The notes: generated by a model not told the origin, from the sequence alone. A DNA stretch of 64,000 nucleotides from Grimontia kaedaensis (GCF_023746615.1 NZ_CP082275.1:930001-994000); one strand, 5' to 3'. Shown: positions 35,803 to 45,076, counted from the first letter of the stretch. Translations and numbers: made by a program.

Positions 35803-36011
35803 AACGCACATCTCATAGTGTCTGTTGACCTCTGGTGACGATTTTTGCAGCAGTTTGTGGGAGTTTATGCTTTAGTGAGGTGTATTTGCTTAGAATCACT
35901 AGGCGGCACACACCTCGCCGCGCCTAAAACGCTTATAGCTAGAACAAAATTTAACCACCAAAGACCAACAGACCCTAAGGTTAAGTTGCTTATTTAACCA
36001 ACAAATTATCG

Positions 36012-36041
36012 AAAAAAGGGGAGCATTAGCTCCCTTTTTTA
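36012..36041 (+). terminator. Terminator after clpX
   Basis: AAAAAAGGGGAGC-ATTA-GCTCCCTTTTTT; symmetric and strong. The stretch 35803-36011 between clpX and this hairpin shows no gene. Confidence 0.9.
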
Positions 36042-36060
36042 CTTTCTGCCGTATATGCCG

Positions 36061-36087
36061 TTGAATCCTGACAATCTATCCCCATAT
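36061..36087 (+). promoter_or_regulatory. Sigma-32-like heat-shock promoter of lon
   Basis: TTGAA (36061-36065), 15-base spacer, CCCATAT (36081-36087). This fits the sigma-32 pattern CTTGAA / CCCATnT apart from the first base, 35 bases before the lon ATG. Confidence 0.7.
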
Positions 36088-36121
36088 ACTCAGTAATAAC
36101 GAAAACGGAAGAGAGAAAAAT

Positions 36122-38494
36122 ATGAACTTGGAGCGTTCCGAGCGCATTGATATTCCGGTCCTGCCATTGCGTGACGTGGTTGTTTATCCTCACATGGTCA
36201 TCCCGCTTTTCGTGGGACGGGATAAATCCATCCGTTGCCTAGAAGCAGCGATGGACAATGATAAGCAGATTCTTTTGGTAGCGCAGAAAGACGCCGCTAC
36301 TGACGACCCCTCAATCTCAGACCTTTATAAAGTCGGTACTGTTGCCTCTATTCTTCAACTACTCAAGTTGCCTGACGGCACGGTGAAAGTGCTGGTGGAA
36401 GGTTTGCAACGTGCGGAAATCAGAAAATTCCGTGAAGACGACTTCTTCACCGCTGATGCCGAGTACATGCTAACGCCAGAGATGGATGAACGTGAGCAGG
36501 AAGTCTTGGTGCGCACGGCGATCAGTCAGTTTGAGGGCTTTATCAAACTGAACAAGAAGATCCCGCCAGAAGTGCTGACTTCATTAAATGGGATTGACGA
36601 GGCAGCGCGCCTTGCAGATACCATTGCCGCGCACATGCCTTTGAAACTCAATGATAAGCAGCAAGTGCTGGAAATCATTGATATCGCTGAGCGTCTTGAA
36701 TTCCTGATGACGATGATGGAATCAGAAATCGATTTGCTGCAGGTTGAGAAGCGTATTCGCAGCCGCGTTAAGAAGCAGATGGAAAAGAGCCAGCGCGAGT
36801 ACTACCTCAATGAGCAAATGAAGGCCATTCAGAAAGAGCTGGGTGAGCTGGATGATGCGCCTGATGAATTCGAAAGCCTGAAGCTGAAGATCGAAGAATC
36901 AAAGATGCCTCAGGAAGCCAAGGAAAAAACCGAGCAAGAATTGCAGAAGCTGAAAATGATGTCGCCGATGTCAGCAGAAGCAACCGTGGTTCGCAGCTAT
37001 ATCGACTGGATGGTCAGCGTGCCATGGTCGAAGCGCTCGAAAGTGAAGAAAGATTTGGCGAAAGCCGAAGAGATTCTTAACTCAGACCATTACGGCCTTG
37101 AGCGTGTGAAAGAACGCATCCTTGAGTACTTGGCGGTACAAAACCGTGTGAACAAGCTCAAAGGACCAATTCTGTGCCTTGTAGGCCCCCCAGGTGTAGG
37201 TAAAACCTCTCTGGGACAGTCGATTGCAAAAGCGACCGGCCGAAAATATACCCGTATGGCGCTGGGTGGCGTGCGTGATGAAGCGGAAATCCGCGGGCAC
37301 CGTCGTACTTACATTGGTTCCCTGCCAGGTAAACTTATCCAGAAAATGGCTAAAGTTGGCGTGAAAAACCCACTGTTCCTGCTTGATGAAATCGACAAGA
37401 TGTCTTCCGACATGCGCGGCGATCCATCTTCAGCGCTGCTGGAAGTGCTGGACCCAGAGCAAAACAACGCGTTCAACGACCATTATTTAGAAGTGGATTA
37501 CGACTTGTCTGATGTGATGTTCGTGGCGACGTCGAACTCTATGAACATCCCTGGCCCTTTGCTTGATCGTATGGAAGTGATTCGCTTGTCGGGTTACACC
37601 GAAGACGAAAAACTCAACATTGCTAAGCAGCACTTGGTCGAGAAGCAGGTCAAGCGTAACGGTCTGAAGCCAAAAGAAGTAGAAATCCAAGATTCAGCCA
37701 TCATCGGCATCATTCGCTACTACACCCGCGAAGCGGGCGTGCGTAGTCTTGAGCGGGAAATTTCTAAGCTTTGCCGCAAAGCAGTGAAAGAAATTCTGCT
37801 GAACAAAGACACCAAAACCATCGTTATCAATCAGGACAACCTGAAAGATTACTTGGGTGTTCAGCGCTTTGACTACGGCAAAGCAGATGATAGCAACCGT
37901 ATTGGTCAGGTGACAGGTCTTGCATGGACACAAGTGGGTGGCGATCTGCTGACCATTGAAACCGAGTCAATGCCAGGTAAAGGTAAGCTGACACAAACGG
38001 GCTCTCTGGGCGACGTGATGCAGGAATCGATTCAGGCAGCGATGACTGTGGTTCGCACTCGTGCTGAGAAACTGGGTATCAATAATGATTTCTATGAGAA
38101 GCGTGATATCCACGTGCATGTGCCAGAAGGTGCAACACCGAAAGATGGCCCAAGTGCGGGTATCGCAATGTGTACGGCGTTGGTATCGAGCCTGACAGGT
38201 AACCCTGTACGTGCTGATGTGGCGATGACCGGTGAAATTACACTGCGTGGTGAAGTGCTGCCAATCGGTGGCTTGAAAGAAAAACTGCTGGCGGCTCACC
38301 GCGGTGGTATCAAAACCGTCATCATCCCGAAAGAGAACGAACGCGATCTGGAAGAGATTCCTGATAACGTCAAAGCGGACCTAGACATCCACGCTGTGCG
38401 CTGGATCGACGAAGTTCTTACTCTGGCGCTACAGGACAATCCTCTCGGAATTGAGCTTGTATCGCCACAAAAGAGTGACGTGCAGCAAAATTAA
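36122..38494 (+). CDS. lon: ATP-dependent protease Lon
   Basis: Cytosolic AAA+ serine protease that removes misfolded and regulatory proteins. 790 aa, normal length. The N-terminal LON substrate-binding domain starts IPVLPLRDVVVYP. Walker A GPPGVGKTS lies at about 355, Walker B FLLDEIDKM is near 420, and the catalytic Ser-Lys dyad is in PKDGPSAGIAM (Ser near 680) with Lys in GLKEKLLAA. A sigma-32-like promoter precedes it and a strong terminator follows, so it is a single-gene heat-shock unit. Confidence 0.98.
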   Translation: MNLERSERIDIPVLPLRDVVVYPHMVIPLFVGRDKSIRCLEAAMDNDKQILLVAQKDAATDDPSISDLYKVGTVASILQLLKLPDGTVKVLVEGLQRAEIRKFREDDFFTADAEYMLTPEMDEREQEVLVRTAISQFEGFIKLNKKIPPEVLTSLNGIDEAARLADTIAAHMPLKLNDKQQVLEIIDIAERLEFLMTMMESEIDLLQVEKRIRSRVKKQMEKSQREYYLNEQMKAIQKELGELDDAPDEFESLKLKIEESKMPQEAKEKTEQELQKLKMMSPMSAEATVVRSYIDWMVSVPWSKRSKVKKDLAKAEEILNSDHYGLERVKERILEYLAVQNRVNKLKGPILCLVGPPGVGKTSLGQSIAKATGRKYTRMALGGVRDEAEIRGHRRTYIGSLPGKLIQKMAKVGVKNPLFLLDEIDKMSSDMRGDPSSALLEVLDPEQNNAFNDHYLEVDYDLSDVMFVATSNSMNIPGPLLDRMEVIRLSGYTEDEKLNIAKQHLVEKQVKRNGLKPKEVEIQDSAIIGIIRYYTREAGVRSLEREISKLCRKAVKEILLNKDTKTIVINQDNLKDYLGVQRFDYGKADDSNRIGQVTGLAWTQVGGDLLTIETESMPGKGKLTQTGSLGDVMQESIQAAMTVVRTRAEKLGINNDFYEKRDIHVHVPEGATPKDGPSAGIAMCTALVSSLTGNPVRADVAMTGEITLRGEVLPIGGLKEKLLAAHRGGIKTVIIPKENERDLEEIPDNVKADLDIHAVRWIDEVLTLALQDNPLGIELVSPQKSDVQQN

Positions 38495-38505
38495 GCAACG
38501 TAAAG

Positions 38506-38543
38506 CGCTGACAGTCGGTAAAAGGCTTGTCAGCGTTTTTTTT
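38506..38543 (+). terminator. Terminator after lon
   Basis: CGCTGACA / TGTCAGCG stem followed by TTTTTTTT, 12 bases after the lon stop. Confidence 0.92.
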
Positions 38544-38692
38544 GAGGGCTAAGTTAATTAAAACGCTGCAAGCCCTTAATTCATAACAGCTACAGCGTTT
38601 TTAAGTCTTGTTTTGATAACTATTGGCGCCGATTAATCGGATGCCGCCGCAAAAAATGGGATTTGTGGTTCGTTTGTAAAGGGGATGAAAAA

Positions 38693-38965
38693 GTGAACAA
38701 GTCGCAGTTAATTGATAAAATTGCAGAAAATGCTGATCTGTCTAAAGCTTCAGCTGGTCGCGCTCTGGATGCACTGATTGAAGCTGTATCAGACAGCCTG
38801 AAAGACGGTGACCAAGTTGCACTGGTTGGTTTCGGTACGTTCTCAGTTCGTGAGCGTTCAGCACGTACTGGCCGCAACCCACAAACTGGTGCGGAAATCA
38901 AAATCGCAGCTGCTAAAGTCCCAGGCTTTAAGGCTGGTAAAGCTCTGAAAGACGCGGTTAACTAA
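38693..38965 (+). CDS. hupB: DNA-binding protein HU-beta
   Basis: Nucleoid-associated protein that bends DNA without sequence specificity. 90 aa, exactly HU size. The frame is open from 38663, but GTG 38693 gives the normal HU start MNKSQLIDKIAENADLSKA and has AAAGGGG upstream. The DNA-arm signature GFGTFSVRERSARTGRNPQTG and the C-terminal FKAGKALKDAVN are present. Location between lon and ppiD is the usual enteric/vibrio order. Confidence 0.98.
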   Translation: MNKSQLIDKIAENADLSKASAGRALDALIEAVSDSLKDGDQVALVGFGTFSVRERSARTGRNPQTGAEIKIAAAKVPGFKAGKALKDAVN

Positions 38966-39064
38966 CCTTAAACGTCTCGTTTTGCTCTTTGTCGCAGCAG
39001 TCCTAGTTTTAAGCTGTAAAGTGTGCGACATCAGCGTATAATCAGGCTCAATCAGAGTGTAAAG

Positions 39065-39089
39065 GCGCATCTCTTGATGCGCTTTTTTA
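39065..39089 (+). terminator. Terminator after hupB
   Basis: GCGCATC-TCTT-GATGCGC followed by TTTTTT. The TATAAT-like CGTATAATC at about 39036 just before it could be a promoter for a very short transcript, but nothing more supports that. Confidence 0.88.
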
Positions 39090-39215
39090 GTTTTAATCGA
39101 AACAACTCCTCTTGATGAAAATTGACTAATTACACAAGCGTGTATTGGCCAATTTTTGTGTAAGAGAAGGTATATGAAAGACGAACGTTTCAATAAGCAG
39201 GAGTGACGGCGCGTT

Positions 39216-41108
39216 ATGATGGAGCGACTACGCGAAGGCGTAAACAGCATCGCGGTTAAGATCATCTTAGGCCTTATTATCTTTTCCTTTGTTTTCGCTG
39301 GTGTTGGCGGCTACCTGGCAGGTGGCACGGTAGTACCTGCTGCAACAGTGGGTGATCAAGAAATTAGCCGTAATCAATTCGAGCAAGCTTACCAAAATGA
39401 GCGTGCACAGATGCAAGCACAGGCCGGTGACTTCTTCTCTACTCTATTGAGTGATCCCAATTACCTGGCACAATTCCGCCGCAATGTACTGGACCGTATG
39501 GTGAACCAGGCGCTGCTGGATCAGGAAGCCCAAGACCTAGGTCTTCGTGTCAGTGATGCGCAAATCAAACAATCTATTCGTGATATGCCTGCATTCCGTG
39601 GCTCAACAGGCTTGTTTGACAACGACTTGTATCTGGCAGCACTTCGCCGAAATGGTCTGTCGCCAGACCAATTTGCCGAATATGTTCGTCAAGATCTGAT
39701 TCGCGAACAGTTAGTTAATGCACTGATAAGTAGTGAATTTGCACTGGAAGGTGAGCTGGAATCGCTTTACAAGCTTGAAGGTCAAACGCGTATGGTTCGC
39801 ACTTTGACCCTACCTCTGGCTGATTTTGCAGAGAAAGCTGAGATCACTGAGGAGCAGAAGCAAGACTACTACGAACAAAACCCATCGCAGTTCGTTCGTC
39901 CTGAGCAATTCAAAATCGCGTACGTTGAGCTTTCCGGTGAGGGCATTGCTGATGTTGCTGATGTAACAGAGGAAGAAGCTCAAACATACTACGAAGCGAA
40001 CAAAGCAAGCTACGGTACAGCAGAGCAGCGCAAAGTCAGCCATATCATGATTCAAGGTGACGACGACGCAGCGAAAGAAAAAGCTGAAGCGGTATTGGTT
40101 GAATTGAATGGTGGTGCAGATTTCGCTGAGCTGGCGAAAACCCGCTCTGACGATACGTTCAGTGCTGAGCAAGGCGGTGAGCTGGATTGGTTCGATAAAG
40201 GCGTGATGGACCCAGCGTTCGAAGAAGTCGCTTTTGCACTGGCGAACAAAGGCGACGTTTCTGAAGTGGTTCAGTCTGATTTCGGCTTTCACATCATCAA
40301 GTTGGATGACGTGAAGCCATCTGACGCGAAACCTTTCGCGGAGGTGCGTGACGAAATCATGGCTCAACTGAAGCAAAACCACGCAGCTGAGAAGTTCTAT
40401 GCGTTGTCTAACGAACTGGCTGAGAAAGCATTCGAAATGCCAGATAACCTGGAAGATGCCGCTGAATCAGTGAACGCGAAAGTTGAGAGAACAGATTTCG
40501 TTGCTCTGTCTGAACTGCAAGGCGCACTGGCAAACCCATTGGTTGCCCAGGCGCTGCAACAACCGGAAGTGCGTGAAGACGGTCTGAACTCTGACATCAT
40601 CGAAATTGCCCCAGAGCATGTTGTAGTTGTTCGTGTAGAAGACGTTCGCCCTGAAACGGTGCTGCCTTTTGCTGAGGTAGAAACTCAGGTGACAGATTTG
40701 CTGAAGCGTCAGGAAGGTGAAAAAGCCGCCGAAGCATTGGCAAATACATTGGTTGCTGAGCTAAGTGAAGGTAACGACTCGGGTCTGAATGCTTCAGGTT
40801 ATGCGTTTGGTGAAGTTGCTGAACTGGCGCGTGTTTCTCCTGAGCGTGAAACGGTTGAGCTGGCGTTCACTATGGCTACGCCAGTTGAAGGCAAGGCTGA
40901 ATACGGCTTTACCCGAACCTTTAGTGGTGATGTGCTGGTCGTGGCGTTGGATGCTGTGAAAGAGCCTGTGACGGAAGACATCAGCCTACAAAGCCAGATG
41001 GCAGATCGAGTGGCACGTACAACTGCAAACATCGATTTGGAATCTGTTATCGCGCAGCTGAAAGAAAGCACTGAAGTGACTTACACGCTGGACGCTGCTG
41101 AGCAATAA
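39216..41108 (+). CDS. ppiD: Periplasmic folding chaperone PpiD
   Basis: Inner-membrane-anchored chaperone associated with the SecYEG exit side. 630 aa: cytosolic tip MMERLREGVNSIAVK, a membrane helix (IILGLIIFSFVFAGVGGYLAGG), a SurA_N-like domain to about 190, a parvulin domain at about 265-355 (KVSHIMIQGDD, ELDWFDKGVMDPAFEEVAF, FGFHIIKLDDVKP) and a C-terminal region. CAGGAG lies upstream. Two adjacent ATG codons make the start ambiguous by one residue. A strong terminator follows. Confidence 0.97.
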   Translation: MMERLREGVNSIAVKIILGLIIFSFVFAGVGGYLAGGTVVPAATVGDQEISRNQFEQAYQNERAQMQAQAGDFFSTLLSDPNYLAQFRRNVLDRMVNQALLDQEAQDLGLRVSDAQIKQSIRDMPAFRGSTGLFDNDLYLAALRRNGLSPDQFAEYVRQDLIREQLVNALISSEFALEGELESLYKLEGQTRMVRTLTLPLADFAEKAEITEEQKQDYYEQNPSQFVRPEQFKIAYVELSGEGIADVADVTEEEAQTYYEANKASYGTAEQRKVSHIMIQGDDDAAKEKAEAVLVELNGGADFAELAKTRSDDTFSAEQGGELDWFDKGVMDPAFEEVAFALANKGDVSEVVQSDFGFHIIKLDDVKPSDAKPFAEVRDEIMAQLKQNHAAEKFYALSNELAEKAFEMPDNLEDAAESVNAKVERTDFVALSELQGALANPLVAQALQQPEVREDGLNSDIIEIAPEHVVVVRVEDVRPETVLPFAEVETQVTDLLKRQEGEKAAEALANTLVAELSEGNDSGLNASGYAFGEVAELARVSPERETVELAFTMATPVEGKAEYGFTRTFSGDVLVVALDAVKEPVTEDISLQSQMADRVARTTANIDLESVIAQLKESTEVTYTLDAAEQ

Positions 41109-41160
41109 ATCAATTCAACTTGATATGATTGCCAAGCGACTGTAATTGATAAGTTGCATC

Positions 41161-41193
41161 GACGGGGGACTTTATGTCCCCCGTCGTTTTTTT
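41161..41193 (+). terminator. Terminator after ppiD
   Basis: GACGGGGGAC-TTTAT-GTCCCCCGTC followed by GTTTTTTT. Confidence 0.93.
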
Positions 41194-41268
41194 ACCTCTT
41201 CCAAATAGCATGCCTTTACCCAATCCGTATCTTTGTGAAACTTATTGAACAACACAAAGGAAATGGAC

Positions 41269-41553
41269 ATGAAATCAATCGTATCGGCAATCGTTTTTGC
41301 CATCTCACTGATACTTTCGCCTTTGGCATCAGCACAGGATGATGCTCAGGGTGTGCCGGTTGAAGTGAATATCAATACTGCTGAAGTCGAAGAGTTGGAT
41401 AAGTATTTGGACGGTATCGGCAAGGCGAAAGCTCAGGCGATCGTAGATTACAGAAACACCAATGGTGCCTTTGAATCGGCAGATGATCTGAAAGGCGTGA
41501 AAGGTATTGGCGACTCAATTGTTGAGAAGAACCGCGACCGCATTGTGCTCTGA
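41269..41553 (+). CDS. ComEA-family helix-hairpin-helix protein
   Basis: Small exported DNA-binding-type protein, 94 aa. Signal peptide MKSIVSAIVFAISLILSPLASAQ, then two helix-hairpin-helix motifs: VNINTAEVEELDKYLDGIGKAKAQAIVDY and DDLKGVKGIGDSIVEKNRDRI in outline. ATG 41269 is chosen because AAGGA is seven bases upstream; 41263 and 41245 are too close to it or lack one. ComEA proteins bind incoming DNA in the periplasm during natural transformation. Vibrios carry a ComEA-type gene next to ppiD, so a competence role is plausible. Confidence 0.88.
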   Translation: MKSIVSAIVFAISLILSPLASAQDDAQGVPVEVNINTAEVEELDKYLDGIGKAKAQAIVDYRNTNGAFESADDLKGVKGIGDSIVEKNRDRIVL

Positions 41554-41699
41554 TACCCCATAGTTAATTTACTATCTCAACCGTTGTGTGCCGGGGAGCA
41601 CGCTCTCCCCAAATCCCGCCAATCACGATTAAGGCTTGTTAAATTCGCCTGACGACAACAGAATGAGTAATGAACTGTTCTAATGACGTCAAGGAAGCC

Positions 41700-42296
41700 A
41701 TGAGTCAGAAAACCAGCCACTTTTTTGCCCATCTCGCGCGTATGAAGCTTATTTACCGCTGGCCGTTGATGCGCAATGTCTCTAATGAAAATATCTCAGA
41801 GCACAGTCTTCAGGTCGCCTTTGTTGCTCACGCTCTCGCGCTGATAGAGAACAAAAAATTCGGCGGGCAATACTCGCCGGAGCGAGTTGCACTGCTAGCG
41901 ATGTTTCATGATTGCAGTGAAGTGCTGACAGGCGATCTACCAACGCCGATTAAGTACTTCAATCCTGCCATCGCTGATGAATACAAAAAAATTGAGCAAA
42001 TAGCCGAAGACAAGTTGGTTGGCATGCTACCGGAAGAGTTCCGGGAGGATTACCGACCACTTATCGACAGCGAAGCTATCGATGAAGGCGATTATCGTTT
42101 GGTGAAACAGGCTGATGCTATTTGTGCTTATCTCAAGTGCCTGGAGGAGCTTTCCGCAGGTAATCATGAGTTCCAACAAGCTAAGCGCCGCTTAGAAACA
42201 ACGTTGAATGAGCGGGGTAGCAAAGCGACTGAGTACTTCATGACAACTTTCGCACCAAGCTTTGAGCTCTCTTTGGATGAAATCAGCGATGACTGA
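41700..42296 (+). CDS. yfbR: 5'-deoxynucleotidase YfbR
   Basis: HD-domain phosphatase that dephosphorylates deoxyribonucleoside 5'-monophosphates. The frame opens at 41670, but ATG 41700 with AAGGAAG upstream gives MSQKTSHFFAHLARMKLIYR, the YfbR N-terminus, and 198 aa. HD residues are in ISEHSLQVAFVAHAL and MFHDCSEVLTGDLPTPIKY. The next gene starts inside its last codons (8-base overlap), coupling two nucleotide-pool enzymes. Confidence 0.95.
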   Translation: MSQKTSHFFAHLARMKLIYRWPLMRNVSNENISEHSLQVAFVAHALALIENKKFGGQYSPERVALLAMFHDCSEVLTGDLPTPIKYFNPAIADEYKKIEQIAEDKLVGMLPEEFREDYRPLIDSEAIDEGDYRLVKQADAICAYLKCLEELSAGNHEFQQAKRRLETTLNERGSKATEYFMTTFAPSFELSLDEISDD

Positions 42297-43644
42297 ATTT
42301 GCACTATCACCTGATTGGGAAGCTCGTCTTGCTGAAGAAAATAAGAAACGCCGCAATGACAAGCGTTCTGTGTTTCAGCGAGATCGCGCCCGCATACTGC
42401 ATTCTGCCGCGTTCAGACGCTTGCAAGCGAAGACACAGGTATTGGGCGCGGAGCACAGCGAGTTTTACCGCACGCGCCTGACACACTCTCTCGAGGTCTC
42501 TCAAATAGGGACAGGTATCCTCGCTCAAATCAAAGAGAAACAGCCTGAGTTTCGCGATATCTTGCCTTCAACCAGCTTGATGGAAAGTCTGTGTCTGGCT
42601 CATGACATCGGTCACCCACCTTATGGCCATGGCGGTGAAATCGCCCTGAATTATATGATGCGTAACGATGGTGGCTTTGAAGGAAATGCCCAGACCTTTC
42701 GCATTGTTACCTTGCTTGAACCCTATACCGAGCACGATGGAATGAACCTTGCCCGTCGTACTTTACTTGGCCTGCTGAAATACCCCGTGCCGATTGCATC
42801 TGTAATGCGTTCGGTACTGCCGCCTGATGTCGTCGAGTTTCGTCATTTAAAAGCCTCTGAATGGCACCCAGCCAAGGGGATCTATCAAGATGATCTGGAC
42901 AGGTTTAACTGGGTGTTGGGTGGCATGTTTGAAGGTGACGCTAAACTGTTTACCTCGTTGAAATTGGCACCAACGAGTGAACAGCATGGCCGCACACAAT
43001 ACAAATCCATTGATTGTTCAATCATGGAGCTTGCGGATGACATCGCATACGGCGTCCACGACCTCGAAGATGCCATTGTGATGGGGATTGTTCACCGGGA
43101 CCAATGGCAGGAAGCAGTAGCCAGCAAACTGGCAGAGTGCGGTGATCCTTGGCTGGAAGAGAACATTGGGTATTTGAGCGATCAAATGTTTGGTCCGCAC
43201 TATGAGCGAAAAGATGCAATTGGTGCTTTGGTGAATACGCTACTGACTTCGATTGCCATCGAACCTTCTGTTCAGGACGGCGTGAATCGCTTCGACGATC
43301 CCTTGCTTCAATGGAACGCCAAGCTGACAGATACCATGGACTATGTACTGTCAGTACTAAAAGCATTTGTTAGCGAGTTCGTTGTACAAAAGCCCGAACT
43401 TCAGGTTATTGAATACAAGGGCCAGCAATTGGTGATGGAGCTGTTCGATGCGTTCGATGCTGACCCTCAAAGGCTATTACCCGTCGCGATTCGAACCCAA
43501 TGGCAACAGGAAATCGCAGAAGGAAAAAGTGGGCGTCGCGCCATCGCGGATTATATATCAGGAATGACAGATGGTTATGCGCAACGTCTTCATGCCACCA
43601 TGTTTACCGCTTCAAGTCAGGGGCCACTATATCCGATTCGATAG
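42289..43644 (+). CDS. Deoxyguanosinetriphosphate triphosphohydrolase-like protein
   Basis: HD-domain dNTPase of the dgt/YpdC-like type that cleaves dNTPs to deoxynucleoside and triphosphate. ATG 42289 (MTEFALSPDWEARLAEE) gives 451 aa; the longer open frame from 42262 lies inside yfbR. Metal-binding segments are RTRLTHSLEVSQIG and CLAHDIGHPPYGHGGE, then ELADDIAYGVHDLEDA. It overlaps yfbR by eight bases, so dNMP and dNTP removal are probably co-expressed. A CCTAGG array starts about 20 bases after its stop. Confidence 0.93.
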   Translation: MTEFALSPDWEARLAEENKKRRNDKRSVFQRDRARILHSAAFRRLQAKTQVLGAEHSEFYRTRLTHSLEVSQIGTGILAQIKEKQPEFRDILPSTSLMESLCLAHDIGHPPYGHGGEIALNYMMRNDGGFEGNAQTFRIVTLLEPYTEHDGMNLARRTLLGLLKYPVPIASVMRSVLPPDVVEFRHLKASEWHPAKGIYQDDLDRFNWVLGGMFEGDAKLFTSLKLAPTSEQHGRTQYKSIDCSIMELADDIAYGVHDLEDAIVMGIVHRDQWQEAVASKLAECGDPWLEENIGYLSDQMFGPHYERKDAIGALVNTLLTSIAIEPSVQDGVNRFDDPLLQWNAKLTDTMDYVLSVLKAFVSEFVVQKPELQVIEYKGQQLVMELFDAFDADPQRLLPVAIRTQWQQEIAEGKSGRRAIADYISGMTDGYAQRLHATMFTASSQGPLYPIR

Positions 43645-43660
43645 ATTTGAGATGCAAGGA

Positions 43661-43836
43661 AAAGAAGGTCCTAGGAAGAGCAAAGAGCGATCCTAGGCCC
43701 TAGGGAAAGCAAAAGCTTGACGTCTTAGCTGCGACTTTAAAATCTATGTAGGACCCTAGGACCCTAGGACCCTAGGACCCTAGGACCCTAGGACCCTAGG
43801 ACCCTAGGACCCTAGGACCCTAGGACCCTAGGACCT
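43661..43836. repeat. CCTAGG repeat array, copy with ten 8-base units
   Basis: A roughly 90-base left module (AAAGAAGGTCCTAGGAAGAG..., then GATCCTAGGCCCTAGGG, AAGCTTGACGTCTTAGCT) is followed by ten perfect ACCCTAGG units at 43753-43832. The same module occurs at 45041-45156 in the same orientation with only three units. The array lies between convergent genes and runs into the 3' end of tapT, supplying its stop codon. Confidence 0.92.
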
Positions 43837-44463
43837 ATCTTTCCCCCCATAATGCCGCTCAAACACACCGGGCGGCATTTGTTTTATCTGAAACTCAATC
43901 ATTTCATTGAAAGCAGTCATTAGCGGCTGGAAAGGCTCGCTGTCTCCTGCCATTGCAGAAAGGGCGTAGAAGCCGGCTTCAACGGTTGAAAGGCCACCAT
44001 CGACCGGGGATTTGCGGATGCGGTAATTTCCACTCTGGATATCATCCAATTTTACGCAAGGAAGCGCCTGCAGATTTTGGGAAAGCTGATACATTTTAAA
44101 GGCTTTTCGCCAGGTACCGTCGAGCAAAATTAAACCGCGTTGTTTGTTTTGACTCATTCCATCTAATTGCCAGTTCCCGATCGGCTCAGATGTTTCAGCC
44201 GGGTAGAGCAGGGCGTAATGAACATCACTGTGCAAAAGTTGGTTTAGCTCATCATTGTCACTGAAGTCCTCTCCCACGATGAGTCGACAGTTTGGGAGCG
44301 AAAGGGAAAGAATACGCGCCGTACCGATGGGCTGTTTAACTTCTGAAGGATGCTGAAGAACGATCACAGGCACATCACTTTCAATCTTCTGGATGAAAGG
44401 GCAGATGCATGCTTTATTGGCTTTTCCGCACTGCGGACAATATCGACTGGCTTTCTGGTTCAT
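43828..44463 (-). CDS. tapT: tRNA-uridine aminocarboxypropyltransferase (DTW domain)
   Basis: SAM-dependent enzyme that makes acp3U in tRNA variable loops. About 211 aa. An N-terminal zinc-type cluster (RYCPQCGKANKACICPF), VIVLQHPSEVKQPIGTARIL, and the DTW signature here as LLDGTWRKAFKM are visible, with SPVDGGLSTVEAG near the C-terminus. TTG 44469 also opens the frame, but ATG 44463 is better. The last codons AGG TCC TAG belong to the CCTAGG array, so the repeat provides the stop. Its start overlaps, head to head, the start of the rhombosortase gene. Confidence 0.9.
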   Translation of the reverse strand: MNQKASRYCPQCGKANKACICPFIQKIESDVPVIVLQHPSEVKQPIGTARILSLSLPNCRLIVGEDFSDNDELNQLLHSDVHYALLYPAETSEPIGNWQLDGMSQNKQRGLILLDGTWRKAFKMYQLSQNLQALPCVKLDDIQSGNYRIRKSPVDGGLSTVEAGFYALSAMAGDSEPFQPLMTAFNEMIEFQIKQMPPGVFERHYGGKDRS

Positions 44464-45076
44464 GACCAAGGTACGCTATAACTTACTAATATCACAAAGC
44501 TTGGAGCACATATTGGCTCACCTTAGATTTGTTGGCTTACTCGCCATCATCATACTCATTGCCCAAATTCCCACAATCCATCAACTTATGGTTTGGGATC
44601 GCACGGATATCCTTGCTGGACAATGGTGGCGAATCGTAACAGGAAACCTAACACACACCAATGGTATCCACCTCGCCATGAATCTAGCCGGGCTGGTAGT
44701 ACTCGCTTTTATTCATCGCGAATACTACGGCAGCCGAAGTCTCATCCCAATGATTTGGGTGATGATGGCGGTGATCGGCGCGGTTATGTTCGTCAGTCCC
44801 TTTGATTGGTATGCCGGGCTTTCAGGTGTGTTACATGGCTTATTTGTTTGGGGCGTGGTGCGGGATATTCAAAACAAAATGCCATTGGGGTGGGTGATGC
44901 TTGCAGGTGTGATTGTAAAGCTTGGGTATGAAGCTTATACGGGTGGAGATGCCATGACTGCAGATTTGATAGAAGCAGGTGTTGCTTATCAGGCGCATTC
45001 GGCCGGGGCGTGCATTGGGCTCGTTTTTGCCTTGGTATGGAAAGAAGGTCCTAACAAGAGCAAAGAGCGATCCTAG
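44462..45076 (+). CDS. rrtA: Rhombosortase (rhomboid-type intramembrane protease)
   Basis: Intramembrane serine protease of the rhombosortase group that processes proteins with GlyGly-CTERM tails, often type II secretion substrates, in vibrios. About 204 aa from ATG 44462, or 187 aa from TTG 44513, which has GGAG at good distance; the second is quite possible. Six hydrophobic segments. The serine is in LSGVLHGLFVWG and the histidine in AHSAGACIG. The final eleven codons and the TAG stop lie inside the repeat module (EGPNKSKERS), so the C-terminus is repeat-derived. No GlyGly-CTERM substrate is seen in this window. Confidence 0.88.
   Translation: MTKVRYNLLISQSLEHILAHLRFVGLLAIIILIAQIPTIHQLMVWDRTDILAGQWWRIVTGNLTHTNGIHLAMNLAGLVVLAFIHREYYGSRSLIPMIWVMMAVIGAVMFVSPFDWYAGLSGVLHGLFVWGVVRDIQNKMPLGWVMLAGVIVKLGYEAYTGGDAMTADLIEAGVAYQAHSAGACIGLVFALVWKEGPNKSKERS

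Noticed and set aside
39810..40382. 190-codon minus-strand frame opposite ppiD
   Set aside because: Shadow of a biased coding sequence; no start signal or family features.
43753..43832. CRISPR array made of the short CCTAGG units
   Set aside because: Units are 8 bases with no spacers and there are no cas genes.
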